Below the pieces are notes generated by a model, which did no database searches, was not told where the DNA came from, and saw nothing but the letters and a program-made list of their open reading frames with translations. Shown one piece after another: positions 23,283-35,192 of a stretch of DNA of 64,000 nt. The position numbers were made by a program, and so were the translations under genes. How positions within the stretch are numbered: position 1 is the first letter of the stretch; each line of letters opens with the position of its first letter. This stretch comes from Ursus arctos (Eukaryota > Chordata > Mammalia > Carnivora > Ursidae), in the NCBI RefSeq assembly GCF_023065955.2, contig NW_026622874.1, positions 27,523,772-27,587,771 of the forward strand, read 5' to 3'.

Positions 23283-26235
23283 TCAAGATGGCAAGGAGTG
23301 GATGGCATATAGAAGAGATTTGACTGTGTAGGATTAAGAGGAGTAGGTGAACTTTACCACTTTTTCCTACCTTGAAATTTGGTGTTCTGGTTGGTTTGTT
23401 TTTCTTTTTCGAGACTCCCATTTGCACCTTTCTTCAGTAAACTTAAGATTCCTTCCTATCCTGAAATTCTGGGGTTTTGTTGTTGTCATTGTTCTTTGGT
23501 TTTGTTTATTTGGTTTTGATATCATGTAACTTTTCTGAAGAAAATCACAGCAGGATCCTCTAGCAATAAGATGAAGTAACACTTCCTCATCATCCTTTTC
23601 TTCTTCTTCTCCCACTTTCAGAAGTATGGTCTTGAGACTCTAAGTGGCTCCTCTTCAACGATCTTTCTGCTTTCACAGTGAACTCTTGACATTTAAAAGA
23701 TCTTTTGCTGACTTAGGACCCCCTTCCTTGCCTCAGTTTCCAGAAGGAGGTGTTCTCTCTAAGAACCCGCTAGGTTAGAGGCATAAAATACCTTCCATAA
23801 AAATCTCATGGGCAGTTCCCAGTCTCTTGAAGGGAAAGTGACCAACCTTACCCGCATGAGTGGAGCTTTTACCGTTTCCTTGAAAACTGGCCCAGAGGCA
23901 CAAGACAGGTGCCAGGGGAAAACCAAGAACCAGGCTGGGCAACAAGGAAAGAACATGGCAGACGGTGCTGAAGAAGAACCTTGAGGGAAGGGAACACAAA
24001 CAGGAAGCGTGCTGTGCTACATGGAAAGGGAAGTAACCTTCCGAAGCCCACGTTTCCCCTCGTACTTCAGGTTTAACTGAGTTTTCTCCCAGGGGGTAAA
24101 CCAGTAGTGTGCATCAGATTATACTTTTAGACAAATCTGTTACTTAAGGAAGGCTGTCAAAGCTGAGCTTTGCTCCTGATTGATGGGGCACACAGTCCTT
24201 GAAGCAAAGGCGCAAACGTAAGCCATTTCTGCTGGAGCTCTTGGAGCTCCAAATAAAACGATGGAACCTGAGAGCCTTAACACTTACCATGTGCCCAGCT
24301 TGCTCTCTTCCCCCCCTTGGAATGGGAGAAAAGCAGGCCAACAGCAGGCAGCTGTATTATGGGAGTGCATGGGGCTACACTTCCGTAGTGTTAATGCACC
24401 TTGGGCGAAACGTTTGAAAACGTTGAGCTTGAATACACCTGAGCCTGGGGACTTAACTTTAGTGAACAGGTGGTAAAAGGGAACCAGAAGATAGCATGAG
24501 GCATATTTTAACTCTAGCAAACCAGATTTCTTGAATTTTTGCTATTCTGATCTACTCTTGGTGTTTCTTTAAAATCATACACAATTATTACTTCAAAATG
24601 TTTTCATTTACTCTGATTCTCTGCTGTGACTAATGAAGAGACAGGTTATGATTCTAATTTTCCTTCCGTGGCAGATGATCACCCAACAGTCCCCGCCCCC
24701 ACCAGCAGCGCCTTCAATTTCACAGGGTTTTTAAAAGTACCCTGCCTAGAATTTCCTCTCTGTTGTCTGTGCACTTCCAGAAACAGCAGCACTGCTCCTT
24801 CATTACCAGCAAAAGACTTTTAACCACGTGTTCTTGTATATAAGGATTTAGAATCCATGATGCCCCTAACCAGCTAAGGATAGAATAACTAGGTGAAATG
24901 GAGCCATGTCTGCTGATCTCAGAGCACGGAGTGGGCACACACCTTTTCTACACATACCAGGGACTTGTCTCTGAAAATCAGCACAGATACTTATTGTATA
25001 CATTATTTGATTTCATCAAATGATACGGACAGGAAGTACGGTTACTGCTTCAGTAGTGGAGCCTATAAAATGATTATGGATAATTTTAGGTGAAAGGTAG
25101 GGTACGAATAGGAAGAACATGTTGTTTTTCTGTTACATACTAAGTTTTACTAAAACGGATTTTTAGATAACTCAACGTTGGTCCTTCTGATTGGAGTATA
25201 GGTTTTTCCCACCAGGGACTGACATGGTTGTCTGTCCCTCCGTCCAGTAGACCCAAGAGGAGAAAGGAAGCAGAGACTCTGGAGGGGACAGAGGGCCTGA
25301 GTCAATAGGCATCGGCTTGCTGTGTAGTGCTATCCGTGGTATCAAGGTGGATATGACAGTAATGAGCTCTCAGCGCTGATTGCCCCTCTCTAAAATTTAG
25401 AGTTGAGCTTCAGATCACTCTTGAGCTCCCTGGATTGCCGTGTCCCACTTTAGAAAACGTAGAGAGTTACGGTTACCAAGAGCAGAAAGTTGTTAGCATT
25501 TGCCGAGAATTAATGCCAGGAAAAGTCTGTTCTAGAGGGGACTGTGTTTTAAGAGTCTGGTCAAGGGAAGGAGAGTCCTAAGAAGAAAGGTTTGGGGTGA
25601 GGAGATTTCTAAATGTTCCGGTAATTCTAAGAATCCAGCTTTATTGGCAAGGAGACGATGCACTGCGCTGGCTTCTGAGGACAGGGGTCCACCATGAGGC
25701 TGGATGTTACCCATGGGCACATGGGTTGGATTTTTGCGAGTCACAGACCTGTAGGGTGGTGAGCCTCGCTCTGAAAAGCTTTGTCCTATCCTAGCAGAAT
25801 GTCCTATTCTAGCAGAATGCCAGATTTGTTGGCCTGTTGGTGATTCACCCCACCAACCTGTTGAGTTTAAAAAATGGCGCCGTTTCCAGAGTTGTTCTAA
25901 GGACGCACCACTGTTGGATGGTTCGGCAGCTGTGTTGCCGTCAGTGTTCTGGCATTTTCCTTCCCGGTCTCTGTTATGAAGAACGGGTCCTTATCAAGTA
26001 TTTCATCCTGCTGACCTACGCTGGGATGATTTGATGCGAATGCTCTCACACTGAGAATGCACGAAGATAAACACAGGCAGAGGGCACGTTCCATCTTGGA
26101 TGGAGCTGACCTTTCTGGGCATCACCTGTGTGTCCTGCCGTGTACAGACTTTTACATCTCGAGACGTTGGTCTTGTGAGAACATATTCCAGGCATGTGTT
26201 TTTAAGCTTATTTGTTCCTCTGTTCCCGTGAACAG

Positions 26236-26333
26236 ATACCAGTATTACCTGCAAGTCAAAAAGGACGTGCTTGAAGGGCGGTTGCGGTGTCCGTTGGAAC
26301 AGGCGATCCGGCTGGCCGGCTTGGCTGTGCAAG
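26236..26333 (+). CDS. PTPN14: PTPN14 exon A: start of FERM F2 (about residues 115-148)
   Basis: The 98-base exon follows the acceptor ...cccgtgaacag and ends before the donor gtaagg. Its first base completes an Arg codon begun in the previous exon. Then come 32 codons, starting [16 protein letters not shown] and ending RLAGLAVQ, and one base of an Ala codon finished in exon B. This is the YQYYLQV/K-D-(I/V)-L-x-G helix segment that opens the alpha-helical F2 lobe of FERM domains. The protein-level match to PTPN14 is nearly exact. An antisense CAN-SINE begins only about 40 bases past the donor (26374), which is unusually close and is reported as a finding. Confidence 0.97.
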
Positions 26334-26373
26334 GTAAGGAGCGCGCTGGGCGCCCTGTGAAATCCCATTTTCT

Positions 26374-26576
26374 TTTTTTTTTTTTTTTAAGATTTTATTT
26401 ATTTATTTGACAGAGATAGAGACAGCCAGCGAGAGAGGGAACACAAGCAGGGGGAGTGGGAGAGGAAGAAGCAGGCTCATAGTGGAGGAGCCTGATGTGG
26501 GGCTCGATCCCAGAACGCCGGGATCACGCCCTGAGCCGAAGGCAGACGCTTAACCGCTGTGCCACCCAGGCGCCCC
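26374..26576 (-). repeat. CAN-SINE, bear-type, antisense, 40 bases after exon A
   Basis: T tract at the left, 'ccacccaggcgcccc' at the right, and a perfect 16-base duplication tgaaatcccattttct (26358-26373 and 26577-26592). Confidence 0.96.
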
Positions 26577-27013
26577 TGAAATCCCATTTTCTCTTCGACT
26601 GTGGTGCTGCTGGCCTCTCAGAGGGAAAAAACAGAATTTGCTTAAATGATCCCTTAGTAACTCTCACTTTTCATTCCAAGATACTTGAAAAATGCAGAAA
26701 TGGAAAAAAAAAAAAAACAGAAATAGTGATTTTTTTTTTTTTTTTTTTGGTGGCAGGCTGGTGGCTTTCTCAAAGCTGTTTGCAAATTGTTCATGCTTGT
26801 ATGATTTTAGTTTTATTTGAAGAAACAGCAGCTTTCATCCTGCCTTTAATTAAAGCTACGTTCAGGGTTTGTGGAACATTTTCTCAAAACTATTCCACTG
26901 CCCAGCGTGGTCATACTTTGTGGCTTCGTGTTATGACTCTTTGACTTTCCCATCAGTTTCGAGTGTGGTAGCTTTAAACATTGCCATATAATTTATTCTC
27001 ACACAGTTATTGC

Positions 27014-27211
27014 ATTATTTTTTAAGATTTTTATTTATTTACTTGAGAGAGAGAGGGAGAGAGAACAAGTGGAGGGGAGGGCCAGAGGGAAAGGGAGAAG
27101 CAGGCTCCCCGCTGAGCAGGGAACCCAATTCGGGGCTCCATCCCAGGACCCTGGGATCATGACCTGAGCCAAAGGCAGACGCTTAACCGACTGAGCCACC
27201 CAGGCACCCCT
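27014..27211 (-). repeat. CAN-SINE, antisense
   Basis: 'taagatttttatttatttac' at the left and 'gccacccaggcacccc' at the right. 'tattctcaca' occurs near both ends. Confidence 0.9.
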
Positions 27212-27249
27212 ATTCTCACAAAGAGAGAAATTTAAAATGCACAATTGTA

Positions 27250-27382
27250 GGGGCATTGAGGTGGCTCAGTCGGTTAAGCGTCTGACTCTTGATCTGAGCT
27301 CAGATCTTGATCTCAGGGTCATGAGTTCAAGCCCCATGTTGGGCTCCACGCTGGGCATGGAGCCTACTTTAAAAAATAAAAT
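27250..27382 (+). repeat. Short CAN-SINE, sense
   Basis: About 133 bases lacking the CT-rich 3' part, ending 'gagcctactttaaaaaataa'. Duplication aaaatgcacaattgta / aaaatgcacgattgta (27234-27249, 27383-27398). Confidence 0.93.
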
Positions 27383-29210
27383 AAAATGCACGATTGTAAT
27401 ATGAAGCAACAAACCCATAGTGGAGTACATTTACCTTGCAGTCTGTTCTATTTAGATTTATCAGACAGCTATTTTTTTAATCTTTCTCACTTGTTATATA
27501 TATTTTTGCATATTTTTACGTAACATACATTACATGATTTTTACATAGATTTATACATTACTCTTTATTGAGTGGTGGCTTAGTTCCTTTTCGTCAGTAT
27601 TGAAAAGAAGATCAAAATGTAATTTTTTAAAAGAAATGTGTCTCTTTCAGTCATTCTTTTCCTTAAAATCAGTTCCCATCCAAATGGAATGCCAGCTGCC
27701 AAGTCCTTGCTGTGTGGACTGTTGTTGCAGAAGCTGTGATCTGAATCTTCCATCCCAAACTCTGAACCGAGGTTGAACCGTTTGGGTTCTGGAATGTCTG
27801 AAGAGGCAGCCTTCCCTTGACCTCTTTTATCCCGGGGTATTAACAGTTTAGCAATTTTTGTTGGACGTATGATTCCTAGTAGTTAGCTGCTTTTGTTACC
27901 TTGTGGATGAAAATACACAAAATATGTTGGATCCCGTCTGTCCACTTAAAGACTGGAAGGGGAAGGAACAGTGCCCAGAATGATTAATAGAACAGAAAAA
28001 TCATCAAAATAACAAAGACACCTTTAATAGGAAGAAGAGAGAGAAGATCTATGTCCCTCATCTGCAAATTGGATCTTTCTCTTTTCAAACAGCTTTCTCT
28101 TCTGTTCACTTTATTACTCTCTTTACCCCTGTCACTCTTCAGTCATGGGGTTTATTACAGAAATCCTGGATATTGGAAGACCCTGGCCATAGCTTTCAGG
28201 CTGAAGGAAGTTGGTGAGCTCAGCCTGGCTTCCCTTTACACCGGGTCCTTGAAGCTAGCCGTTCAGTTTGAGGGAAACTCCCCCAGCTATAGTATTTGTA
28301 AAATAAATTTCCCAAGAACCCTTATTGGGCAGTTAGAAAGACCCAGCAACAGAGTTGTAAGTTATGATAAAATATGATAAGTGATGAGTAAACCTGAAAT
28401 TAGGCTGAGCACGTGATCTCCGCTGTCTCGAATGCCTCCTGTAATTGATCATTCCTCATTCCATGAGGCAGTAGGTATGTCCTTGTCTCCTCAGCAACGT
28501 CTGTTCGCGAGCCGTCTCTGTGGACTCCTGCGTTCCGTATCTCCTGTTAGATGCCAGATTTTTTACATGAAATTAAATTTGTATGCTGTTTTGATTTTTT
28601 TCTTCTTGAGAGCACATGGGATGAGAAGCAAGACATTTATAGATTGACGATACGGACTCGCTGTGTTTTTTGCCTGTGCTCAGACATACCGTCGTGAGAT
28701 GAAAACAGGACAAAACAGAATTTCTGGCATCTTGCAATATGCGAACTTGTTTGGGAGGTGTAAAAATTTGCAAGGTTGCTTGCCAAGGGTGATTTACAGT
28801 GGGAATTTCCAGCTGCAAATATATGAAAAGATACAGATGGGTTTGGCTCTTCGGTTCTCTTAATTAACCTTGAGTTAAAAAGTCCCCTTGGCAGATATTC
28901 TTAAGATATGTGTTGGTGCACATTTAACAAAAACTTAAGTATAGGTTTGTTTTAGATTTTTAAAATAGCTTAGGGATCGCTTTCACATTCCCCCCCCCCC
29001 AGAAAATTGTGTAACAGCGCGTCCGTGCTGATATTTACAGCATTGCTAAGTAAAAGTGGTAACGCTATCAAACGCATCGTGGCACTGTTTTCATTTACTA
29101 GCGCAGAAATAGGATGAAGTGGGAAAAATAAATGTGGCGGTAATTTTACTCTCATTTTATTCCATCTTTAATTTCACATAATAAATACTACCCCCCCTTT
29201 TTCTTGTCAG

Positions 29211-29278
29211 CTGATTTTGGAGACTACAGTCGGTTTGATTCTCAAGATTTCCTCAGAGAATATGTGCTATTTCCTATG
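29211..29278 (+). CDS. PTPN14: PTPN14 exon B: FERM F2 (about residues 148-170)
   Basis: The 68-base exon has a strong C/T tract and acceptor (ttcttgtcag) and a consensus donor (gtaagt). Two bases complete Ala, followed by 22 codons beginning DFGDYSRFDSQDF and ending EYVLFPM. ADFGDY matches the A-x-x-G-D-Y/F element typical of the F2 lobe in band-4.1-family proteins, which supports the FERM assignment independently of the PTPN14 match. The exon ends on a codon boundary. Confidence 0.97.
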
Positions 29279-29499
29279 GTAAGTGTAAGTTCCTTTTTTC
29301 CTAATTAATTTTCTACCTTCTTTGGGTGTTTAATTCTTCCCTTTGAAAATCTCAGAGGATTTTCCACACACGTATTCCCTGGGGAGGCACGTCCATGCAT
29401 TTATAAAGTAGGAACACATTTTATAAAAACACTGGAAAAGTTAACATGCCTCTTCCCACCTCCTCAAGATGCTTCCCTCTCCCCTGACACCCCCCCCCC

Positions 29500-29860
29500 C
29501 CAGTCGTCAGTTCCACTACTCTCCAGGGCCGTGGTGCTCTTCCTTTCTGAGCACATCAGGCTTGCTCCTATCCCAGGGCCTTCGTCTTGGCTTTCCTCTA
29601 CCTTCAACACTCTGCCCCAGATCTTTCTATGACTTGACGTTGAGATCTTGATTCAGATATCATCTCCAAGAGGCCTTCCTTTTCTTTAACCACCTCCAAG
29701 GTAGACTCCAGCCATCAACCACTAAACATGTTCAGTACGGATTGACTGTCAGCTAGAATGTAAGCTCTAGGGTCCTTAAGCAGGGACCCTCTCTGCCTTG
29801 TCCCTGTTGTCTGGCATGTAGTCTGTCCGCATAAAAATTCACTGAATGAGTCCATGAAGT
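29500..29860 (+). repeat. L2 LINE 3' end, sense
   Basis: L2 phrase order is retained: 'tccaagaggccttccttttc', 'ctagaatgtaagctctaggg', 'ctggcatgtagt', then 'attcactgaatgag'. Confidence 0.7.
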
Positions 29861-29911
29861 CAGATGTCTAATCTTGGGTTAAATTAGGAATGAGGCTAGG
29901 TTTTAATCCCT

Positions 29912-29956
<45 letters not shown>
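29912..29956 (+). repeat. (TG)n microsatellite
   Basis: About 21 uninterrupted TG/GT units. Confidence 0.95.
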
Positions 29957-29957
<1 letters not shown>

Positions 29958-30134
29958 GTAGCTTTGGGGTAAATGAGAAGAGTTACGAGGAGGGATTAAA
30001 ACGTTTGAAAAGCTATACCTGCTTCCAACATCCTGGCTCTGATTTTAGAAATCCTGATCATTCACCACTCTTTTTTTTTTTTTTTTTTTTTTTAACCGAC
30101 TGTTTTGCCCAAAGCACGAACCTGGGTAACTAAC

Positions 30135-30600
30135 TCTCAGGGGATAAAGTTATATAAGAAACAGTGCCTGTTCTCAGGGAAGCCACAGAGTAGTTGAGTA
30201 AATAGGAAGTTTGCAAAATCAGAATGCAAAGCCAAATGTAATGAAGTGCAGTCAGGATTTTATGTGGGGAGAGGTTACATCTGCTTGGGGGTTTGGGGAG
30301 GTTTAAAGACTGATGGTGTGTGAGTTGCAGCCCAAAGGATGGGCAGGATTGCAGCAGGCAGACAGGTAGGGAGCAAGGAATGATCTAGATGGAGAGGGAA
30401 AGAGCAGGGGCAGGGTGGCATGAGCGATTGCCAGAGAGTCAGTGGGGAGTGGCAGCAGACGAGATGAGACCTCTCAGGACAGAGAACACCTGGGCTCTGT
30501 GGGTGGATTTGCAGACCCCACACTTGGAGAACTGCTGGATCAGAGCAGTAAGATCATTCGGGAAAGCAGGTCAGATGAGAATCTGCGTGGTTCTCTTGGC
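30135..30600 (+). repeat. Diverged ancient repeat copy 2
   Basis: Same layout as the copy at 17050: 'acagtgcctgttctcaggga', a 'aaaggatgggcaggattg' segment and purine-rich sequence with 'ggagcaaggaatgatct'. Confidence 0.4.
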
Positions 30601-31440
30601 AAAGCGATAACATAGGTGTTACGAGTGACAGTAAAAACAAGAAAGCAGTGCAAGAGATATTTTGGAAATAAAATGGACAGAACTTGGCATCTGGTGGGCT
30701 GTGGCATACACGAGCAAGTAGAGTGTCTGGTGACAGGTTCACGTTTTGAAAGCCTAGGAGAAGTGAGGCTGCGGTTATCATTCCCTATCAGGGTGTGCGA
30801 TGAACTTCAGTGCTGCAGACTTACCTCCTTCTTATTGGTTGGGAAATACTGTAAGATCTCTGCTTTTCATAATAACTCTATCCTTCTTCTTCTTCCCTCC
30901 AAGAAAACAGCAGTATTATCTGATCGGTCTCTGCACTCAGATCAGCATATTACTTAGCAGAAAAGTTCTGCTAAGGGTTTGGTGTCAACAGGCTTGGATC
31001 AGAGGGTCTCAGAGGCTCACCTCAAGCATTGGAGGTTTCTCAGTATGCTCGGTGGGAGGAAAATGAAGCTCATACCTTAGAAGTTTAGAGAGTGTGCATT
31101 TTTATATCAATGGAGACAATGAATTGGGTTGGTGATTTTCCACATTTTTTCCCCCTTCCCCTCCTTAAAGGTCTTAATCACATAGCCTTTAGGCAGAGTC
31201 CAGGCTTGGGTGCCATTTACAACTTTTATGAGTTTATAGATGTTGCAGTGCTTTCACAGGTCCAAGTGCTATCTGTGAAGGCTAGAAGGAGTTATTTTGT
31301 ATGTCATAGCTTTTTCAGAATAAGACCGTTGTCCCCACTGGGCTCTGAGCAAATCAGATACTTGAATGGCATAGACCTTGTTAAATCTCACTATGGACAA
31401 ATATGGATGTGTTATTCTTGGATCTAAAACTTCCCTCTTC

Positions 31441-31642
31441 GGGGGGGGGGGGCGCCTGGATGGCTCAGTCGGTTGGGTGGCCGACTCTTGATTTCGGCTC
31501 AGGTCATGATCTTGGGGTCTTGGGATCGAGCCCCGCTCAGTGGGGAGTCTGCTTGAGGATTCTCTTCCTCCCCCTCTGCCCTCTCCCCACATGTTTGCAC
31601 TGCTGTCTCTCTCTCAAATAAGTCTTTAAAAAATAAAAATAG
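31441..31642 (+). repeat. CAN-SINE with G12 head, sense
   Basis: A run of about twelve G precedes 'cgcctggatggctcagtcgg'. Duplication aacttccctcttc at 31428-31440 and 31643-31655. Confidence 0.94.
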
Positions 31643-31934
31643 AACTTCCCTCTTCAGGACAGCAGCTTCTTACACTGACAGGTGGCTATTTACATTTAAA
31701 TTTAAGTTAATTAAAGTTAAAAAATTCAGTTCCTCCGTTGCATTAGCTACATGGAAAAAAACTCTCAGTAGCCACGTGTGGCTAGTGGCTACTGTACTGG
31801 AAAGCTCGGACACAGAACATTTCCTTCATTGCAGAAAGTCCTGCTGGACAGCGCTGATGTCAGCATGTGTATCTGCGTCGTGAATGTTCCTAGGCTTCTG
31901 CCGTGTCATTCCGCCCCATGTTGTAACCTGGATA

Positions 31935-32200
31935 CACTGGGGCCTGTGGTCAGGTGGTTCAGGCTCCAGGAGCCAAGCATTCTGTGCCCATGTCCTGGCG
32001 GTGCCACCTAACAGCTGTGCGACCTCGGGCCATTATTTAATTCCATTTATTTTAAAACTTAATTATTTAACCATAGTGTCCATTTTTTCATCTAAAAATG
32101 GGGATAGCAAGCCTACTCCAATTGTGAGGGCAAAAGAAGAGGGTGCATGTGACGTGACTGGGCGCATGGCAAACACTCAGTAAGTGTTTATTAGTTAGTT
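31935..32200 (+). repeat. MIR, sense
   Basis: 'ggtggttcaggctccaggag', 'acagctgtgcgacctcgggc', 'catctaaaaatggggatagc', 'caaacactcagtaagtgttt' follow the full MIR order, with an AT-rich insertion in the middle. Confidence 0.75.
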
Positions 32201-32419
32201 GTCCTGGTCCTTGCCACCATCATCATCTTCTTATTAGCATGACTGTCCCAGCTCTGATATGCAAGCACAAGGATGCCCAAGACTGTGCTTTTCAGGCAAC
32301 AGTACTGCGTGCATTTTGAAGTGTAAGCAGAGGACAGGCAGAAGGTACAAACGATCATTAACCAGCTCTGCATGATTGGAAACTCCAGTTTGATCATGTG
32401 AAACTTACACATTGCTTAT

Positions 32420-32900
32420 GGAGCTCAGTTCAGTGAGCATTTCTGGATCACTTCCTGTGTATAAGCTGACATTGTGTAAGAGACCTGGGATGGGTCCGGC
32501 AGTGATGTGGAGAAGGGCTGCTGCCCTTAGGTGCCTATAGTGTAGTAGAGGGAGGGTGACAAGGATACAGGGTGGGATGAGCATCCAGATAATTCTGTAA
32601 GAGAGACCATAGGCAGACTGTGGTGAGGGCTATAGGAGCCATCGTCAGAGCGAAAGAGCACAGGCTTCCGTCCAGCTTGGGCGGCTAGGGAAGCCCTATC
32701 GAGGGAACGGGAGCTGGGATGGGACCTGAAGGATGGAGTGACGTTTCATTCCATGTGATGGGCCCTGGGGGGTTCTTCCAGGAAGGGTCGGCATGAGTGT
32801 GTCGGGAGATGTCCAAGCATTCTGTTCAGCAGAGGTGTTTGCCCGAAGCCTTAACACCCTTGAGAGAGGAGGTCTGGAAGGGAAGCCCGGGTCACCCTGA
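32420..32900 (+). repeat. Diverged ancient repeat copy 3
   Basis: 'cagtgagcatttctggatca', 'gctgggatgggacctgaagg' and 'ttcttccaggaagggtcgg' parallel the copies at 17050 and 42170. Confidence 0.45.
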
Positions 32901-34578
32901 AGAATGGTCTGAAAGCCAGGCCTAGGTGTTGACCTAATCGAGCAGGCAGTGGGGAGCCATGGAAGGTTGTAAACTTTCTGCTTGGTTCCACTAGAGCTTT
33001 CAAAGAGAAGAATGCATTCCTTTGGTGGGGGAGGGAAGATGGGATGAATGGCCTCGTTTGATCTTCTAAAGCAACCGAATTTGTCAAATGGTATTTTTGC
33101 AGCAGAGAAAAGAACAAAGTTAAGTACACAGGGCACTCCACAGGTGTGTGGCTGTGTACAGGCACGCACTCTGCCATTTTTCATTCACGCTGGGCCGCTC
33201 GAGCGTTCTCGGCGGCAGGGGCACATACCTCAGGGAGGCCCCAGACGCAGACGAGGTGCTTGAATGGAGTACAGTAGCGGAGGGGCACCTTTGGACTTTT
33301 TCTTCTTTACAAGTAGGAAGCTGAGGTTTAATGGAGCACTCTTCGATCTTCACGTACCTGTCTTTATTTTATTCTGTGGCGGGTTATTATCTCCACTCCG
33401 TAGCTAGATGCACGCACGGACCTCCATCTCTAAGCCACGCGGTGTCTTTGTTGTTCCACGACGTAGAACTGCGCTTCTTTCCTACCGTGGACTTGAGTCA
33501 GTTAGTGGGTGGCTACACAGGAAGCCGCAAATTAATCAGTTAATGCATGAAAAATGAGAGCTGCCAGGAATTCCCTCCACCTTCTCTGAGGTTTCTCATG
33601 ACCACGTGCAGGGCTATAGCATTTCCAGTGTACAGTTACACCCTCATTTTCCAGCTTTAAAAGATAACCGATTTTTCATGTTTTCATGATTTTGAGATGG
33701 GATGTTTCTTGCAGTGTTTTTGAGGTGTACCTTTTTGGAGGTAGTGTTTCATCCATGGAAAATTGTTAGATTGGAGGTCATCCTCTATATAATTGGTATT
33801 TGAGAATCAAGGCAATGCAGCGCGTGGGATGTTTTCTGCCAAACTTCAGCCCCCAGCCCCTCGCCCCCAAAGTCTACGATGAGCCTCAGAGGGCTTCACC
33901 GGGACACATAGCTCAGAGCCCCTTCTGACACCCGCTCCGGAGCTCAGAGGGAAATGGTGCGCATCTGTGTCCACCTCAGTGCTTATCAGCCTGGGGCAGG
34001 GGTGTGAAAGCTGCTGCCTGGCAGGGTCCGAGGCAGCTGGCCCTGGGCTTGAGGCTCCCACCACCAGGGATGCGAGGAGCTCTGGAATCACGTCTGTCAG
34101 GTCTCAGGAACTGGTTGCCCTGGTCTCTCCATCTTGGATTTATTCCTTCAGATCATCTCTCCATCACAGACAGTGCTAGTAAATGTTTCACAGTCCCTGA
34201 TGAACTTCCGCTGTCATTGAAGGGATGTTGGGCAGTGGTGTATGCAGTTGGCTCTCACCCCTTGGGAGCCAGCACACCAGTGGTCCCAGGGGCCCGGGAG
34301 TCAGGTGGTTGAGACACCAGCTGGTCAGCTACACACTGTGACCTTATAGAACTCCCTGGTTTTAGCCAGCATGGCCTCGTCTGCTCCCGAGGGCCTGTCG
34401 AGTAACATCTGAATGAGCCTTCTCTGCCTCCAGGTAGCTAGCTCTGAATTAGTTCACTGATATTTTAGTGGTAGACAAAAAAGGCCGGGCACTGCCCCTT
34501 CTAGGCTCAGCTTTTGAAAGGATAATGGGCTGGAAATTCATTTGCCTGTACCCTGATCGTTAAAAACACAGAAGTCCT

Positions 34579-34787
34579 GGGGTGCCTGGGTGGCTTAGTT
34601 GGTTGAGCGTCCGACTCTTGATTTCAGTTCAGGTCATGATCTCGGGGTCCTGGGATTGAGCCTCGTGTTGGGCTCCACGCTTAGTGGGGAGTCTGCTTGA
34701 GAGGCTCTCTCTCCCTCTGCCCCTCCCCCTGCTTATGCTCTCGCTCTCTCTCTCTCTCTCTCTCAAATAAAATAAATCTTTGAAAAA
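34579..34787 (+). repeat. CAN-SINE, sense, with CT run
   Basis: Head 'gggtgcctgggtggcttagt', a (CT)n tract at about 34740-34764, tail 'aaataaaataaatctttg'. Related 'aaaaacacagaagt' flanks with one indel. Confidence 0.93.
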
Positions 34788-35121
34788 CCACGTAAGTACC
34801 GACAAAGCAATTTCAGTAGAAGTGAGTCTGAGGGGCAGATGGGGAAAACGGTAAATGAAAAAAGTGCTATCCCCAGACCCTGCAGAATGTAGGCAGCGAC
34901 CCAAACTATGCCTTGAAGTAGCCGAGAGCCCAGGTTATCGTGGAGAGCCTTGTTATGGAAGTAACCGTGGACCCTCAGTCCTACAGTGGACAGCCTTTGA
35001 CTTGAAGGAGTCCGGGGGAGATCGATGAAGGGAGACTACTCGGGCACGTCCCCTGGAGAAGAGAGCTCTGAAGGTTTACAAGCAAAACAGCAAATGGCCC
35101 TAACTGCTTCTGTGTTGCTAG

Positions 35122-35192
35122 GATTTGGCCCTGGAAGAAGCTGTTTTGGAGGAGCTGACCCAAAAGGTAGCCCAGGAACACAAAGCCCACAG
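35122..35192 (+). CDS. PTPN14: PTPN14 exon C: FERM F2, acidic helix (about residues 171-194)
   Basis: The 71-base exon lies between tgttgctag and gtaagg. It begins in phase 0 with DLALEEAVLEEL and continues to QEHKAH, ending with two bases (AG) of a Ser codon. The charged, leucine-spaced pattern reads as an amphipathic helix of F2. No changed or missing residue of note compared with remembered human PTPN14. Confidence 0.96.

Larger units (their letters stand above)
1..26235 (+). other. PTPN14: Large intron upstream of exon A (3' part), no exon
   Basis: No reading frame here has both PTPN14 or other recognisable protein content and splice sites. The residues expected just before exon A (ending ...EATR) are absent, so the preceding exon lies outside. 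The stretch holds eight CAN-SINEs, antisense L1 fragments at about 4.3-5.3 and 14.9-18.1 kb, MIR and L2 relics, and TTCA and TG microsatellites, listed separately. Between these, 1-2233, 2452-3777, 13500-14900, 18060-20300, 20880-22140 and 23290-26235 show nothing I can name beyond short AT-rich or homopolymer runs and the small motifs noted as findings. Confidence 0.85.
26334..29210 (+). other. PTPN14: Intron A-B (2877 bases)
   Basis: Contains three CAN-SINEs (26374-26576 antisense, 27014-27211 antisense, 27250-27382 sense). The rest (27400-29200) is AT-rich sequence in which I see no gene or named repeat. Confidence 0.85.
29279..35121 (+). other. PTPN14: Intron B-C (5843 bases, the longest complete intron)
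   Basis: Holds an L2 relic (29500-29860), a TG microsatellite (29912-29956), two diverged repeat copies (30135-30600 and 32420-32900), CAN-SINEs at 31441 and 34579, and a MIR at 31935. Between 33000 and 34560 I see no named element and no supported gene. Confidence 0.85.

Noticed and set aside
26057..26410. Longer open frame around exon A suggesting a larger exon
   Set aside because: The acceptor at 26235 and donor at 26334 fit both the phase and the PTPN14 protein. The extra residues on either side match nothing, and the 3' part enters a SINE.
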